A stretch of DNA of 64,000 nt, taken from assembly GCA_963702555.1 (NCBI GenBank), contig CAVPCW010000014.1, positions 186,001-250,000 of the forward strand. The letters run 5' to 3'. A model generated the notes under the pieces. It saw only the letters and a list, made by a program, of their open reading frames with translations. It did not search any database and was not told the origin of the DNA. This DNA is from CAMFLJ01 sp963702555 (lineage in GTDB: Bacteria > Actinomycetota > Acidimicrobiia > Acidimicrobiales > Acidimicrobilacustridaceae). A program made the translations under genes and the position numbers. Positions 52,924-62,657 of the stretch are shown here, one piece after another (the first letter of the stretch is position 1; every line of letters starts with the position of its first letter).

Positions 52924-54121
52924 TCACCGGAAGAGGGCCGACCACTGCTGCACCCAACGCGTCGCGGTTGGCCCCCACCTGCTCGTAGGGGATGGCCAGC
53001 GGATCGGCCACCGGTGTCGTGTAGCGCTGCCACGCCTCGGGCAACACCGCCTGGCTGTTCACCGGGAACACGTACATCTGCTCGGGCACGTCCTCCTGGA
53101 ACGGCAGCGAGAGCATGAACTCGATGAAGGCGGCCGCCGCCTCCGGTTGGGCCGCGCCGGTCAGGACCCCGGCGAACTCCGTCTGGCGGTAGCAGGTGCC
53201 GGCGACGACCCCGGTGGGGGCCTGGTCGGGTGGCGTCGCAGGGTCGGTGACCTCGAAGGGCGGGCTCGACGCGTAGCTCACCACGAGCGGGCGGTCGCCC
53301 TTGCCGGCGCTGCCCGAGAAGTCGACGTTGTAGGCGGTCTCCCACCCGTCGACCACCTTCACCCCGTTGTCCTTCAGCGCCTGCCAGTACTGCACCCATG
53401 CAGCCGAGGACGACGCGTCGTCGCCTCCGCCCTGCGAGGCGATCGTCGCCAGCATGAAGGCCAGACCGGGTGTGGAGGCCGACGGGTCCTGCACGACCAG
53501 CTTCCCCTTCAGCTCCGGACGGGTGAGGTCGGCGAAGGTCGTCGGGAGCGCCAGGCCCCGGTCGCTGAACCAGGTGCGGTCGTAGTTGATGCACACGTCA
53601 CCGTGGTCGATCGGTGTGACCCGGTGTTCGGCATCGACCTGGAACTGAGCGGGCACGTCCTTCAGCCCTTCGGCCACGAAGGGCTGGAACAGCCCGGCAT
53701 CGAAGGCACCGGTGAGCAGGTTCTCGTCGATCCCGAACAGCAGGTCGCCCTCGGGGTTCCCCTTGGTCAGGATCGCCTTGTTCACGACGGTGACGGCGTC
53801 GCCGGAGGGGATGAGCTGAACCTCCACCCCGGTCTGGTCGGTGAACTGGGCCAGCACCTCGTCACTCGCGGCGAACGAGTCGTGGGTGACGACCTTCAGC
53901 GTCGTGCCCTCGGGGAAGCGCTGCTGAGGCTCGATCGTGAGCGGCGAGCCGAGCACCGCGCTGCCGTCGGTCGGTCCGCTCGACCCCGAACTGCCGGCGC
54001 TGCACGCGGCCGCCACGAGGGCGATGGCCACGCCGAGCGCGGCGACGGCCGCCCGCCGTTCCCGTCGACGGCCACGGCCGCGGGGGGTCCGATCGGTGGC
54101 GGTGGGACGGCTGGTGTTCAT
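52924..54121 (-). CDS. thiB: Thiamine-binding lipoprotein of an ABC transporter (ThiB-like), frameshift near the end
   Basis: About 400 residues. A Lys/Arg-rich start and hydrophobic helix end in a lipobox (VAAAC), so it is lipid-anchored. The mature part is a type II periplasmic-binding fold: LKVVTHDSFAASDEVLAQFTDQTGVEVQLI, LLFGIDENLLTGAFDAGLF, and VTPIDHGDVCINYDRTWFSDR. It ends FIEFMLSLPFQEDVPEQMYVFPVNSQA, closely like ThiB/TbpA. One extra T near 52960 diverts the last residues; the corrected end is DAWVQQWSALFR and stop at 52924. It starts as ATG or GTG overlapping the kinase stop. Confidence 0.86.
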
Positions 54122-54831
54122 CACGCTCCTGGTTCGGGGTGGTCGACGATGGGGGTGGCGGAGGCCGAGGAGGCCGGGCGCACGACCAGCACCACGCCTG
54201 CGGTGAGCGAGACCGCCGCCGAGCCGGAGGCGAGCACGTTGCTCACGCCCCGCGTGGTTCCGATCGTCAGGGTCTCGCCGCTCAGCGGGTAGAGGAGACC
54301 CGCGGTGCGCACGCCCTGTGCGGCGCCGTGCACCGGGAGGATGGTGACGAGCTCCCCCGCCGTTCCGGTGAACCGGAGCCCGGGCCCGGGACGCACCACC
54401 GAGACGAGTGCGTCGCCCACCAGCGCCGCGACCTCGACGGCAGCGAGCTGTGGCGCGGCCAACACGAATGCGTTGGCGAGGAAGTGGTCGAGCCGCCCGC
54501 CGTGGGCCCCGAGCACCATGATGCGCACGGCGCCGAGGCCGAGGGCGACGTCGATGGCGAGCTCGAGATCGGTGGCGTCCTTGGCGGCCGGATGACGTTC
54601 CACCCGGGTGCCGGCGGCCTCGACGATCTCGAGCAACGACGGGTCGAGGGAGTCGAAGTCACCCACGGCGACGTCGACCCGAAACCCGAGAGCCAGTGCG
54701 TGGGCCACCCCTGAGTCGGCCGCCACCACGACGCGGCCCTCGATCGGGAGACCGAGCGCGTCGACGAGCGCCGGATCCGGTCGATCGCCACCGGTGACGA
54801 CGACCGCCAGAGCGGGTGGAGATGGGGCCAA
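54121..54831 (-). CDS. Thiamine pyrophosphokinase
   Basis: A 236-residue kinase that makes TPP from thiamine and ATP. VVAADSGVAHALALGFRVDVAVGDFDSL contains the substrate/metal acidic motif GDFDS. KDATDLELAIDVAL is the second conserved site, and LGAHGGRLDHFLANA carries GxxGGRxDH. The start is a TTG at 54831 with GAGGACCCG before it. It is first in a TPP-riboswitch-controlled operon with ThiB, ThiP and ThiQ, which links uptake and activation of the same vitamin. Confidence 0.88.
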   Translation of the reverse strand: MAPSPPALAVVVTGGDRPDPALVDALGLPIEGRVVVAADSGVAHALALGFRVDVAVGDFDSLDPSLLEIVEAAGTRVERHPAAKDATDLELAIDVALGLGAVRIMVLGAHGGRLDHFLANAFVLAAPQLAAVEVAALVGDALVSVVRPGPGLRFTGTAGELVTILPVHGAAQGVRTAGLLYPLSGETLTIGTTRGVSNVLASGSAAVSLTAGVVLVVRPASSASATPIVDHPEPGA

Positions 54832-54877
54832 CGGGTCCTCGTGTGCTCGCAGGGGTCACACGGGCATGGCGCGAACC

Positions 54878-54970
54878 GAAACTCCCTTCGCCGGCATGAC
54901 CCGGATCAGGTGCAACGGTCGAAGGGGAAAACGCCCCTCCCTCTCAGCCCGGCTTCCCGGACTCCCGTGT
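54878..54970 (-). promoter_or_regulatory. TPP riboswitch (THI-box)
   Basis: On the minus strand the conserved thi-box elements appear in order: CTGAGAGGGA, a variable hairpin CCCC/GGGG, then GACCG, CACCTGATCCGGGTCATGCC and GGCGAAGGGAG. Outer pairing ACGGGAGT with the 3' part closes the structure. It lies 47 bp before the thiamine pyrophosphokinase start. TPP binding probably blocks translation or causes termination, lowering kinase and transporter production when vitamin B1 is plentiful. Confidence 0.95.
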
Positions 54971-55038
54971 TCATGGGTGAGGGTACACGCCTGGAGCCGG
55001 ACCCCCTCGACCCCTCCGGCATCGGGCGCAGGTCCCGG

Positions 55039-56097
55039 TCAACCGAGCGCCCTGAGGAACCGCTCGAACGCCTCTCCCCCGACGTTCGGCGCAGCGTGGC
55101 GGGGCACCGTGAACGGAGAGGTCGCGGTGGTGACGATGCCCGGCTGGGTGGTGCAGGCGCCGCGGTAGCCCGCCTCCTCCACCGCCCGGACCGCCGCGGC
55201 GTCGTGGTACCCGTTGGGGTAGGCGAACGTGGTGACCGGTCGCCCGATCATCTCGGCGAGCACCGAACGGGAGCCGGCCACCTCACTGTCGCGGTCGTGG
55301 GGCAGGGTGAGGTTCGGGTGGCGGATCGTGTGCGAGCCGATCTCGACCGCAGGTGAGGCCACCATCGTCTGCAGCTCGGCACGGTCGAGCAATCGACGTT
55401 CCGGGCGGGCAACACGGGTTCTCGTCGACCAGGCCGCCAGCGCGTCCATCGCTGCGTCGCGCTCGTCGACGCCGAGGGTGAGCAGCAGGCGCCAGAGCCG
55501 GAGGAACAGCTCCGCGCGCACCGAATCGATCGGCTGATGGTTCCGCCATGCCGGGTCGACGGCTCCCTCGCCGCCGATCGTCGCGGTAATCCGCTCGCCG
55601 GCGAGGCGGAGATCCAGCTCGGGTGGCAGCACGGGCTCGGCGAGCAGGATGCGCTCGAGCTCGTCCCACCACAGCTCGCCCGGAGCGTCCACGGCGTCGG
55701 TCACCACGAAGAACGTGGCTGGCACCCCGCCGGCCTCCAGGATGGGCACGGCGTGGGTCGCGTTGTCCGCGTAGCCGTCGTCGAAGGTTACCGCGACGGC
55801 GCGGGGCGGGAGCCGACCTTCTCGCAGGAGCTCCACCATCTGGCAGAAGCTGAGCGTCGGTCGGCCGCTAGCGGCGAGCACCTCGACCTGCTCGCGGAAG
55901 TCGGCCGGGGACACCGACAGCTGCCAGGGGTCACGCCGCGAGTCGACGATCCGGTGGTAGTAGATCACCGTCGGCCCGCGCCGCAGACCGGCACGTACCT
56001 GGCCCCCGAGGTTCGAGATCCGTCGCCCGCCGCGAACGACCGTCCGAGCGAGCGGATGTCGCCTCAGTGCGCCCGCCGGGCCCGAGGCATCGGCCAC
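55039..56097 (-). CDS. Polysaccharide deacetylase (NodB domain)
   Basis: A 352-residue carbohydrate esterase family 4 protein. VTFDDGYADNATHAVPIL is the first motif (catalytic Asp and metal Asp), IGSHTIRHPNL supplies the two metal histidines, and TFAYPNGYHDAAAVRAVEEAGY the third. No signal peptide is obvious, but an Arg-rich start (GRRISNLGGQVRAGLRRG) may be membrane-linked. It directly follows the glycosylphosphotransferase gene (56098) without gap. It probably removes acetyl groups from the exopolysaccharide or a lipid-linked intermediate. Confidence 0.87.
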   Translation of the reverse strand: MADASGPAGALRRHPLARTVVRGGRRISNLGGQVRAGLRRGPTVIYYHRIVDSRRDPWQLSVSPADFREQVEVLAASGRPTLSFCQMVELLREGRLPPRAVAVTFDDGYADNATHAVPILEAGGVPATFFVVTDAVDAPGELWWDELERILLAEPVLPPELDLRLAGERITATIGGEGAVDPAWRNHQPIDSVRAELFLRLWRLLLTLGVDERDAAMDALAAWSTRTRVARPERRLLDRAELQTMVASPAVEIGSHTIRHPNLTLPHDRDSEVAGSRSVLAEMIGRPVTTFAYPNGYHDAAAVRAVEEAGYRGACTTQPGIVTTATSPFTVPRHAAPNVGGEAFERFLRALG

Positions 56098-57618
56098 TCA
56101 GTAGGCCCCGCGCCCGGAGAGCACGGTGGGCACGGTCTTCAGCATGATGATCAGGTCGATCAGCAGCGACCAGTTGTCGACGTAGTAGAGGTCGAGCCGT
56201 ACGTAGTCGGAGCCGCTCGTGTCGGTGCGACCGTTGACCTGCCACATGCCGGTGATCCCGGGACGCACGCGGAGTCGCTCGTGGAGGTCGGTGGTCCAGG
56301 TCTTCATCTCGGCCGGCAGGGCCGGGCGGGGCCCGACCAGGCTCATCTCTCCTCGCACGACGTTCCACAGCTGCGGGAACTCGTCGATGGAGAACTTGCG
56401 CAGAAGACGCCCCACCCGGGTGATCCGAGGGTCGTTGCGGATCTTGAAGACGGGGCCGCCGGCCTCGTTGAGACCCTTGAGCGACTCGAGTTGCTCCTCG
56501 GCGTCAACCACCATGGTGCGCAGCTTGAAGACGTTGAACAGCTCGCCCTCACGACCGACCCGTTGCTGGCGGAAGATGACCGGTCCGGGCGAGGTGAGCT
56601 TGATGGCGACCGCTGCCACCGCCAGGATCGGCGCAACCAGCAACAGCCCCACCGCGGAGGCCACCGCATCGAAGGCCCGCTTGGCCCAGGGCCGCCAGCC
56701 GGAGCGGTCGACCGGCTCCACGTAGAACACCGGGAAGCGGCCGAGCGGACGCAGCTGGAGTCGGCTGACATCGATGTCGGGCAGGGGCATGCACATCTCG
56801 ACGTGCACGCCGGCGTCGGTGAGCCGGCGGGTCAGGTAGCCGGCGGTGTCGAGGTTGGTGGCGCTGGCCGCGATGATCACGTTGCCGGCGTTGGTCTGGT
56901 CGACCATGCGCTCGACCGAGGCAAGCACGGTGCGCCACGGCATCGGCTCGCCATCGCCGTGGGTCGTGTCGATGAGGCCGACCACGTCGTAGCCGAGCTC
57001 ACGCGAACTCATGAGCATGACCGACAGCTCGTCGGCCTCGTTGTTGGCGCCCACGACGATCGCCCGTCGCACCATGTGGCCGCCGTGGCGGAGCCTGGCG
57101 AAGATCCGACGGGCGCACTCACGGTTCAGGCAGATGAGGACCGAGCCGGTGCCCAGGACCCACACCATCCAGGTCGGGACAGGGAAGTCGAAGACGAACC
57201 CCACGACGATGGTGGCGACCAGGCCAATGGCCACACCGCGGATGACACGAGCAAACTCGTCACGCCGCAGCGAGAGGTATCGGGCCTTGTAGGCCCGCTG
57301 CTGAGCGAGCGCCAGCAGCACGGCGACGAAACAGACGACGACCGCCGCCCGGTTCCCACTTTCGGTGGTCGGGCGGGAGGCACCGATGCGGCCGTCGAGG
57401 GCGCTGGCGAGGAGCATCGCAAGGACCAGGAACACCGCGTCGGAGAAGAACAGCGAGAACTTCGCCCGGGGGAACCGACGTGAACGCTCCGCGCGGCCGG
57501 CTTCGGGGCTGGTCTCCGCATCGGCGGCCTCGTGCGCCGCGGCATCAGACGCGGGCGCCACGGGCGCCGCTGCGTGCATCCTTGCTTCGGTCACGGCCCG
57601 CCGGCCCGTCATCGCCAT
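56098..57618 (-). CDS. Exopolysaccharide polyprenyl glycosylphosphotransferase (WcaJ/CpsE-type)
   Basis: A 506-residue membrane enzyme that moves a sugar-1-phosphate to undecaprenyl phosphate to start repeat-unit assembly. The N-terminal third has four to five helices (FSLFFSDAVFLVLAMLLASAL and others), followed by a CoA-binding-like Rossmann part (VVGANNEADELSVMLMSSRELGYDVVGLIDT). The C-terminal catalytic bacterial-transferase domain has KRAFDAVASAVGLLLVAPIL, FRQQRVGREGELFNVFKLRTM, FSIDEFPQLWNVVRGEMSLVGPRP and RPGITGMWQVNGR. The promoter should lie in the 57.6-57.9 kb gap. Confidence 0.9.
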   Translation of the reverse strand: MAMTGRRAVTEARMHAAAPVAPASDAAAHEAADAETSPEAGRAERSRRFPRAKFSLFFSDAVFLVLAMLLASALDGRIGASRPTTESGNRAAVVVCFVAVLLALAQQRAYKARYLSLRRDEFARVIRGVAIGLVATIVVGFVFDFPVPTWMVWVLGTGSVLICLNRECARRIFARLRHGGHMVRRAIVVGANNEADELSVMLMSSRELGYDVVGLIDTTHGDGEPMPWRTVLASVERMVDQTNAGNVIIAASATNLDTAGYLTRRLTDAGVHVEMCMPLPDIDVSRLQLRPLGRFPVFYVEPVDRSGWRPWAKRAFDAVASAVGLLLVAPILAVAAVAIKLTSPGPVIFRQQRVGREGELFNVFKLRTMVVDAEEQLESLKGLNEAGGPVFKIRNDPRITRVGRLLRKFSIDEFPQLWNVVRGEMSLVGPRPALPAEMKTWTTDLHERLRVRPGITGMWQVNGRTDTSGSDYVRLDLYYVDNWSLLIDLIIMLKTVPTVLSGRGAY

Positions 57619-57902
57619 CGCTCGCCCACCTGTCCGAGCACCTCCACCACGTCAGTCTCAGGCCGCCAGTATGCACTCTCCGTGCTGATCTGTCGTGCGC
57701 GAATCACACCTTCTGTGTTACCGATTCTCACTTTCAGTGGCTTTTCGGTGCTCTTCATTGCCATTCGCTCCTGGGTGGGGTCCGAAGAGCTGGCCTCGAA
57801 CTGAGGGTCCGGCTCTGACTACCCGTTCCGTACGTCGTCACGAAGGAGAATCGGCAAACGCCGCATGAACCTGTAACGGTCCGACGGATCTCCCGTGTGC
57901 GC
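57619..57902. other. AT-richer gap, probable promoter region of the glycosylphosphotransferase
   Basis: About 280 bp with noticeably lower GC than its surroundings. It lies between the end of the GT4 gene and the start of the glycosylphosphotransferase. On the minus strand a TGCATACT (-10-like) lies about 55 nt before the start, but no clear -35 is seen. Nothing else is supported. Confidence 0.4.
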
Positions 57903-59132
57903 CTAAGTGCCGGGAAGCGCCTCGAACACCGTGACCAGTTGTGGACCCACCGTGGTGATGTCGAACTCTCTTTCGACCTTCTCACGCCCGGCCTGCCCCA
58001 TCGACCGGCGACGCTCCGGGTCGGTCAGCCCGCGCAGAGCGTCAGCCACGAGGTCTGCGCGCCCCGGTGTCACCGTGCGCCCCTCCACACCGTCCGTGAC
58101 GAGCTCGGGGATGCCCGTGATGTAGGTGGTGACGACGGGCAGTCCGCACGACATGGCCTCCATCAGCACCACGGGGACACCCTCGGCGAAGCTCGGCAGA
58201 CAGAAGACGTCGGCGCGGTGGTAGTGCCCGCGCGCCTCGTCGGACGGCACCGCACCGAGGAGGACGACGTGGTCGGCGAGGCCGAGCTCCGCCACGCTGC
58301 GCTCGACCTCGGGTCGGGACGGGCCTTCGCCGACGATGGTGAGCTGTGCGTCGACACCGGAGGCGCGCAGCAGGCCGAGCGCCTCCACCAGCACGACCGG
58401 GCCCTTCTCGACCACGAGGCGACCGAGAAACAGGAGGCGGAGCGGGTGCGGCTCCGGGTCGACCGGAGCCGGGTCGAACTCCCCCACGTTGACGCCGCAG
58501 TGGACGACGTGGAACCGGGACCACGCCGGCGGGTCTGTCCACATCACGAGCTGGGATCGGGCGTACTCGCTGATGCAGATGACGGCGTCGGCGTCATTGG
58601 CCTTGCCCGGCAGGCCGAACGCACTGACGTCGCTGAACTCCGTGGAGCCGTGCATCGTGAAGCTCCACGACCAGGTGTCGGGCCCCTCGGCAGCGCGCCC
58701 GAAGCGCGCCGCGACCCGGGCCACGTCAGCCCCGACATTGGCGAAATGGGCGTGCACGTGGCGGATGCCGCGTCGTTCGCAGTGCGACCACAGCAGGATG
58801 CCCTCGAGGAAATAGAAGAATGCCCAGACCCAGTTGCGCAGGCCGAGCGGAGCGGCCCTGACGGTGGCCAGCAGGGTCCGGAGGTAGGCCTCCGGCGAGC
58901 GGCGGAGCGCCGCCAGCTGCACCCGGGTGAGGCGCACCGGGGAGACCGGGAGGATCGACGTGGTCGAGCGCCGCTCGGTGAGGTCGGCCGTGCCGAAGTG
59001 GGCGTCGGACTCGGAGGGGCGCACGGTGAAGGTGTGGACCTCTACCCCTTCTGCCCGCAACGCCTCCACCTCGCGACGGATGAACGTGTGCGAGATGTGG
59101 GGATAGCGACTCGCGACGTAGGCAATTCTCAC
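57903..59132 (-). CDS. Glycosyltransferase family 4 (exopolysaccharide)
   Basis: A 409-residue GT-B enzyme: AYVASRYPHISHTFIRREVEALRAEG at the N-terminus, then VVHCGVNVGEFDPAP and RLLFLGRLVVEKGPVVLVEALGLL. The C-terminal donor site is CLPSFAEGVPVVLMEAMSCGLPVVTTYITGIPELV (EX7E-like). It adds a sugar to the lipid-linked repeat unit. Its GTG start overlaps the stop of the Wzz protein (GTGA). The closest visible motif set resembles mannosyl/galactosyltransferases, but the donor sugar is not predictable. Confidence 0.88.
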   Translation of the reverse strand: MRIAYVASRYPHISHTFIRREVEALRAEGVEVHTFTVRPSESDAHFGTADLTERRSTTSILPVSPVRLTRVQLAALRRSPEAYLRTLLATVRAAPLGLRNWVWAFFYFLEGILLWSHCERRGIRHVHAHFANVGADVARVAARFGRAAEGPDTWSWSFTMHGSTEFSDVSAFGLPGKANDADAVICISEYARSQLVMWTDPPAWSRFHVVHCGVNVGEFDPAPVDPEPHPLRLLFLGRLVVEKGPVVLVEALGLLRASGVDAQLTIVGEGPSRPEVERSVAELGLADHVVLLGAVPSDEARGHYHRADVFCLPSFAEGVPVVLMEAMSCGLPVVTTYITGIPELVTDGVEGRTVTPGRADLVADALRGLTDPERRRSMGQAGREKVEREFDITTVGPQLVTVFEALPGT

Positions 59133-60010
59133 GCCGTGGACTCCGCCGCTTCCGGCTCGTCGACCGACCGGCGCTCCCGACGCCCCGCGACGCCGAGGCC
59201 GATCGCGACACCCAGGACGGCGCCGATCACCATGTCGAGGAGGATAGTGAGCGCTCTCGGCTTCTCCGACACCTTGGCTCCACCCAGCAGCCGCATCCGA
59301 CTCGAGGTGCTCACCGTCTCCTGTTGGGTCTGGTATTGGGTGGCGATGCCCTCGACCTTCAGTTTGGCCGTGCCGAGTGCGAGGTTGGCGGCGTCGAGTT
59401 CCGCCTGGGCGTCGATGACGCTCCGGCTGGTGGCGGCATTCCCCTGCTGGGCCCGGCTCAACGTGGACTGGGCCTCTGCCTGCCGGGTCGTCGCAGCCGA
59501 GAGCTCTTGGGCTGCGGTCGAGTACTCGGCCAACAGCGCGTCGCCGGAACTGCCGGCGTTGAGCTCGGCGACCGTCTCGTCGAGGGCGGCCGCCATCGCC
59601 TCGGCGGCCTGTCTGGCGTCGTCGGCGTCACCACTCGTCGCGACGACCCTGATGATCGCCGATTCCGGAATCGCGGTCACCGTCACCATCGACCGGATCT
59701 GTTCGGGAGACAGCGGGAGATCGGTGGGGAGCTTGGCCAGGACCGTGCTCGAGTCAGCGAGGCGGGCGTAGTTGCCGGCAACCGTCTGGCTCGCCAGAAC
59801 GTACCCCGGGATCGCGGCGGCCGGTGCTTCGAACGTGCCGACGAGCAGTCGCGACTCCGCCGTGTAGCTGGCGGGGCCCAGGGCAGCGAAGAGGCCGCCG
59901 AGGACCATCCCGGCAACCGCCAAGGCGGCCACGAGACGCCGGTGGCGGCCGATCAGGCCTGCGACCTGGTTCCACGGGCTTCGGCGATCGGTGGTGTCAG
60001 CCGTCGGCAC
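59129..60010 (-). CDS. Wzz-domain chain-length/polymerisation protein
   Basis: A 293-residue polysaccharide co-polymerase. Helix 1 is RLVAALAVAGMVLGGLFAALG followed by SYTAESRLLVGT, the Wzz signature. A long helical extracytoplasmic part contains several Ala/Gln-rich coiled segments, and helix 2 lies near LDMVIGAVLGVAIGLGVAG. No Walker motif, so it is not fused to a tyrosine kinase. It overlaps the O-antigen ligase-like gene by 14 bp and the GT4 gene by 4. Second of two Wzz proteins in this operon. Confidence 0.85.
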   Translation of the reverse strand: MPTADTTDRRSPWNQVAGLIGRHRRLVAALAVAGMVLGGLFAALGPASYTAESRLLVGTFEAPAAAIPGYVLASQTVAGNYARLADSSTVLAKLPTDLPLSPEQIRSMVTVTAIPESAIIRVVATSGDADDARQAAEAMAAALDETVAELNAGSSGDALLAEYSTAAQELSAATTRQAEAQSTLSRAQQGNAATSRSVIDAQAELDAANLALGTAKLKVEGIATQYQTQQETVSTSSRMRLLGGAKVSEKPRALTILLDMVIGAVLGVAIGLGVAGRRERRSVDEPEAAESTA

Positions 60011-61380
60011 CAGGGTCCTCCGAGATCGGGCGGGCGGATGTGGATGCGCCGGTCGACCCGGCAGCGCCGACGACGAGACGTCGTCGAGGTTGCACGAATC
60101 GGGGCGCGGCCACGATGCCGGCGAAGGTGAACATGAAGAACATCGAGAACGTGTACGAGAACGGCGTGAGCATGGCGACGACTCCCCATTGCACGCCCAT
60201 CGCCACCAGAGCGATGCGCCAGTCCTCCAGTTCGGGCGGCGGCCGCCAGAACATCGCCGCGAAGATGGTGCTGCCTACGATGCCCATCCAGAGGATCACT
60301 CCGACGAGGCCCAGCTCCGCGGCGACGGAGATGAGCACGTTGTGGATGTCGAGCGCCGTGTCGGTCTGGGGGATGTCAGGCAGCAGCCGGTAGTAGTCGG
60401 TGCCGCCACCGGCGAAGTTGCGCCAACCGATACCGAACGTCGGATTGTTCTCGATGGCGCGCAGTCCGGCGTCGGCCAGGTTCAGGCGGTCCCAGACCGG
60501 ACGTTGGTCACCGCTGCGCTCGCTCACCTGGCCCGACAGCGACGACGAGACGCTCAGCACGACGACGAGCACGACCCCCGCCGCGATCACCGGAGGCAGG
60601 AGCCGGCGGCGCCACTCCTTGCTGATCACGCAGACCACCAGCACACCGGCGCCCACGCCGATCCAGACGCCTCGTGTGAGCGTGAAGAGGGTGCCCATGA
60701 GGCATGCAGCGGCCACGGCCCACGCGAAGTACCGGGCTGCTCGACCGGTCCAGGTACGAGACGCGAGCACGGCGACCACGGCGCATTCGAACAGAGCGAG
60801 ACCGAATCCCGCGGCCTCGAGCATCGGGCCCCGGGCACGGTCGACGTGAAACCCGATCGAAGGGTCGTTGATGTACTTCGGGAACACGGAAAACATCGAG
60901 TCCGAGGCCCTCGAGCACGGCGGTCAGCCCGAGGTACGCCCCCAGGCCCACCATCACGGCGAGGAAGATGCTCCTGGTCCGCCGGTCGTAGAACACGAGC
61001 GGGGCGACCGTGAACAGCAGCCAGCCGGTGATGCTGAGCCGGTCGAGGAGACCGTAGGCGCCATCCCCTGCGAGGGTGCCCGCGACCATCGAGTTCAGCA
61101 GTGCGTAGGCACCGAGGATCAGCATGAGGAGGTGCTGGCCTCGGAACCGCAGCCGAAACGGCAGGCTCCGACGTTCTGCCCCGACGAGCAGGAGGAACAG
61201 CCCGAGCGCGACGAGGAGGCGGTCGGGAGGGATCGGGAACCCCATGTACTTCGTGTTGCCGGCGAAAACCGCCGAGGCGACGCCCAGCGAGAGCACCAGC
61301 GTCGAGGAGGCATGGAGCAGGAGCACCGCAACCGCACCCGCGACGATGAGCGCCGCACTCAGCAGGAGCAGAACGGTCAT
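59997..61380 (-). CDS. O-antigen ligase/polymerase-like membrane protein (Wzy/WaaL family), one frameshift
   Basis: About 460 residues with ten or more hydrophobic helices: VLLLLSAALIVAGAVAVLLLHAS, FAGNTKYMGFPIPPDRLLVALGLFLLL, then GYVAW-like helices and the conserved loop NPTFGIGWRNF near the C-terminal third, followed by DIHNVLISVAAELGLVGVILW with the family His. One extra C near 60892 breaks the frame; the corrected join reads LGLDVFVFPKYINDPSIGFHVD. It probably polymerises or ligates the repeat units. It overlaps both Wzz genes (ATGA at 61377, 14 bp at 59997). Confidence 0.82.
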
Positions 61381-62332
61381 GCGGCCGGCTCTGGCTCCTC
61401 GGGCCTCTGGATCAGCTGCCAGTGGTTGGCCGAGAGGGTCGCCAGGGCCAGACCGAGCAGGCCACCCAGGAGGAGCGCACCGATGACGTAGAGCTGGAGA
61501 ACGGATCTGCGGTCACTGCCCAACGGCTGCGCCGGGGAGAAGACCGTGAGCCCGATCCCGCCGCTGTTGGACTGCTGGATCTGCGTGTAGTTCGCCTCGA
61601 GCGTGTCGAGCTTGAGTTTGGCGGTCGTCACGGCCGCATCGGCTTGTTGGAAAGCCTGCTGGGCTGCAGCAAGCCCTGTCGGGGTCGCACTGCTGACCGC
61701 CGCACTCGCAGCGTCCTGAGCGGTCGCGGCGGCGGTGAACTCGACACGGGCGGCGGCGATCTCGTCGAGGAGCACCTGGCTGCTGGAGGTGGCGTCCGAC
61801 CGGAGCTGATCGATGTAGGCGACGAGCTGCTCGGCACCCGCGTCGAGCGCGGGCCACCGCCTGCTCCTGGCTCGAACCCTCGGCGATCAGCCGGACCAGG
61901 GCTGTCTTGGGGATCGGGGCAGCGGTGAACGCGGCCCCGGGCACGGTCTCGCCCAGCGCAGCATCGACCTTCGTCATGTGGGCATTGCTGCCGACCAGTC
62001 GGCTGTAGATGTCGGTCAGCTGCTGGATCGCCAGCACCTGCCCATCCGCCCCCTGGAAGTCGCGGACGACGCTGCCCACGATGAGCTGCGACTCGGCGGA
62101 GTACGACGGCGGGCGCACGAAGACGGCGATCAAGGCCAACGTGACGAGCACGATGATCGGAAGACGCGAACAGGCGCGGCTTGAGGGCCACGCTCTCCAA
62201 CGGGCCGTATCGCCTGGGTCCGGTCGGATCGCTGGTTCCCGCCTCCGACAGGACCGCGTCGCCACCGGCGCCGTCGAGATCGGTCGATGCGCCCTCCTGC
62301 TCCATCTCGTCCTCGATCCCACGTGCGGTCAC
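61377..62332 (-). CDS. Wzz-domain protein, two frameshifts
   Basis: About 318 residues after correction. An acidic cytoplasmic start (EDEMEQEGASTDLDGAGGDAV) is followed by helix 1 RLPIIVLVTLALIAVFVRPPSYSAESQLIVGS (Wzz signature). A helical section with LAIQQLTDIYSRLVGSNAHM and VEFTAAATAQDAASAA comes next, and helix 2 is VLQLYVIGALLLGGLLGLALATLS. Shifts lie near 62165 and 61857. The GTG at 62332 is the likely start. First gene of the operon; its ATGA overlap with the polymerase gene couples them. Confidence 0.8.
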
Positions 62333-62657
62333 TGTCCGGTCCCCTCGGGCCTGGTCCCCGGGCCCGAGGCACCACCCTGCCCATCCCGGCACGCTCGGCC
62401 CGCACGGGGCGTTCAGCAGCCGGGAGGGCACGGTTGTTCTTCGCTGAGCGGTTCACGTGCTGGTTCGTCCTCGCCTCGGCGGGTCGATCGCCGAACTGCC
62501 TCCGGGGTAGCCACGAAGCGTAGCGTCCCGGTGACCTGGGTCGAAGGCAGTCCGTCCGGGGCGACCGGTGGGTGCCCAGCGCCGCGGAGGCCTGGTCCTG
62601 GAGGGGCTCGGCAGCGCTCGCGTACCAAGTCAGGCGGGGCCCTGCGATACTCCACGG
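62333..62657. other. Divergent promoter region of the polysaccharide operon and the secreted protein
   Basis: About 325 bp between the Wzz start and the secreted-protein start. A GATACT hexamer (62646-62651) lies 6 nt before the plus-strand ATG, a leaderless arrangement. No operator or RNA fold is clear. Confidence 0.45.
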
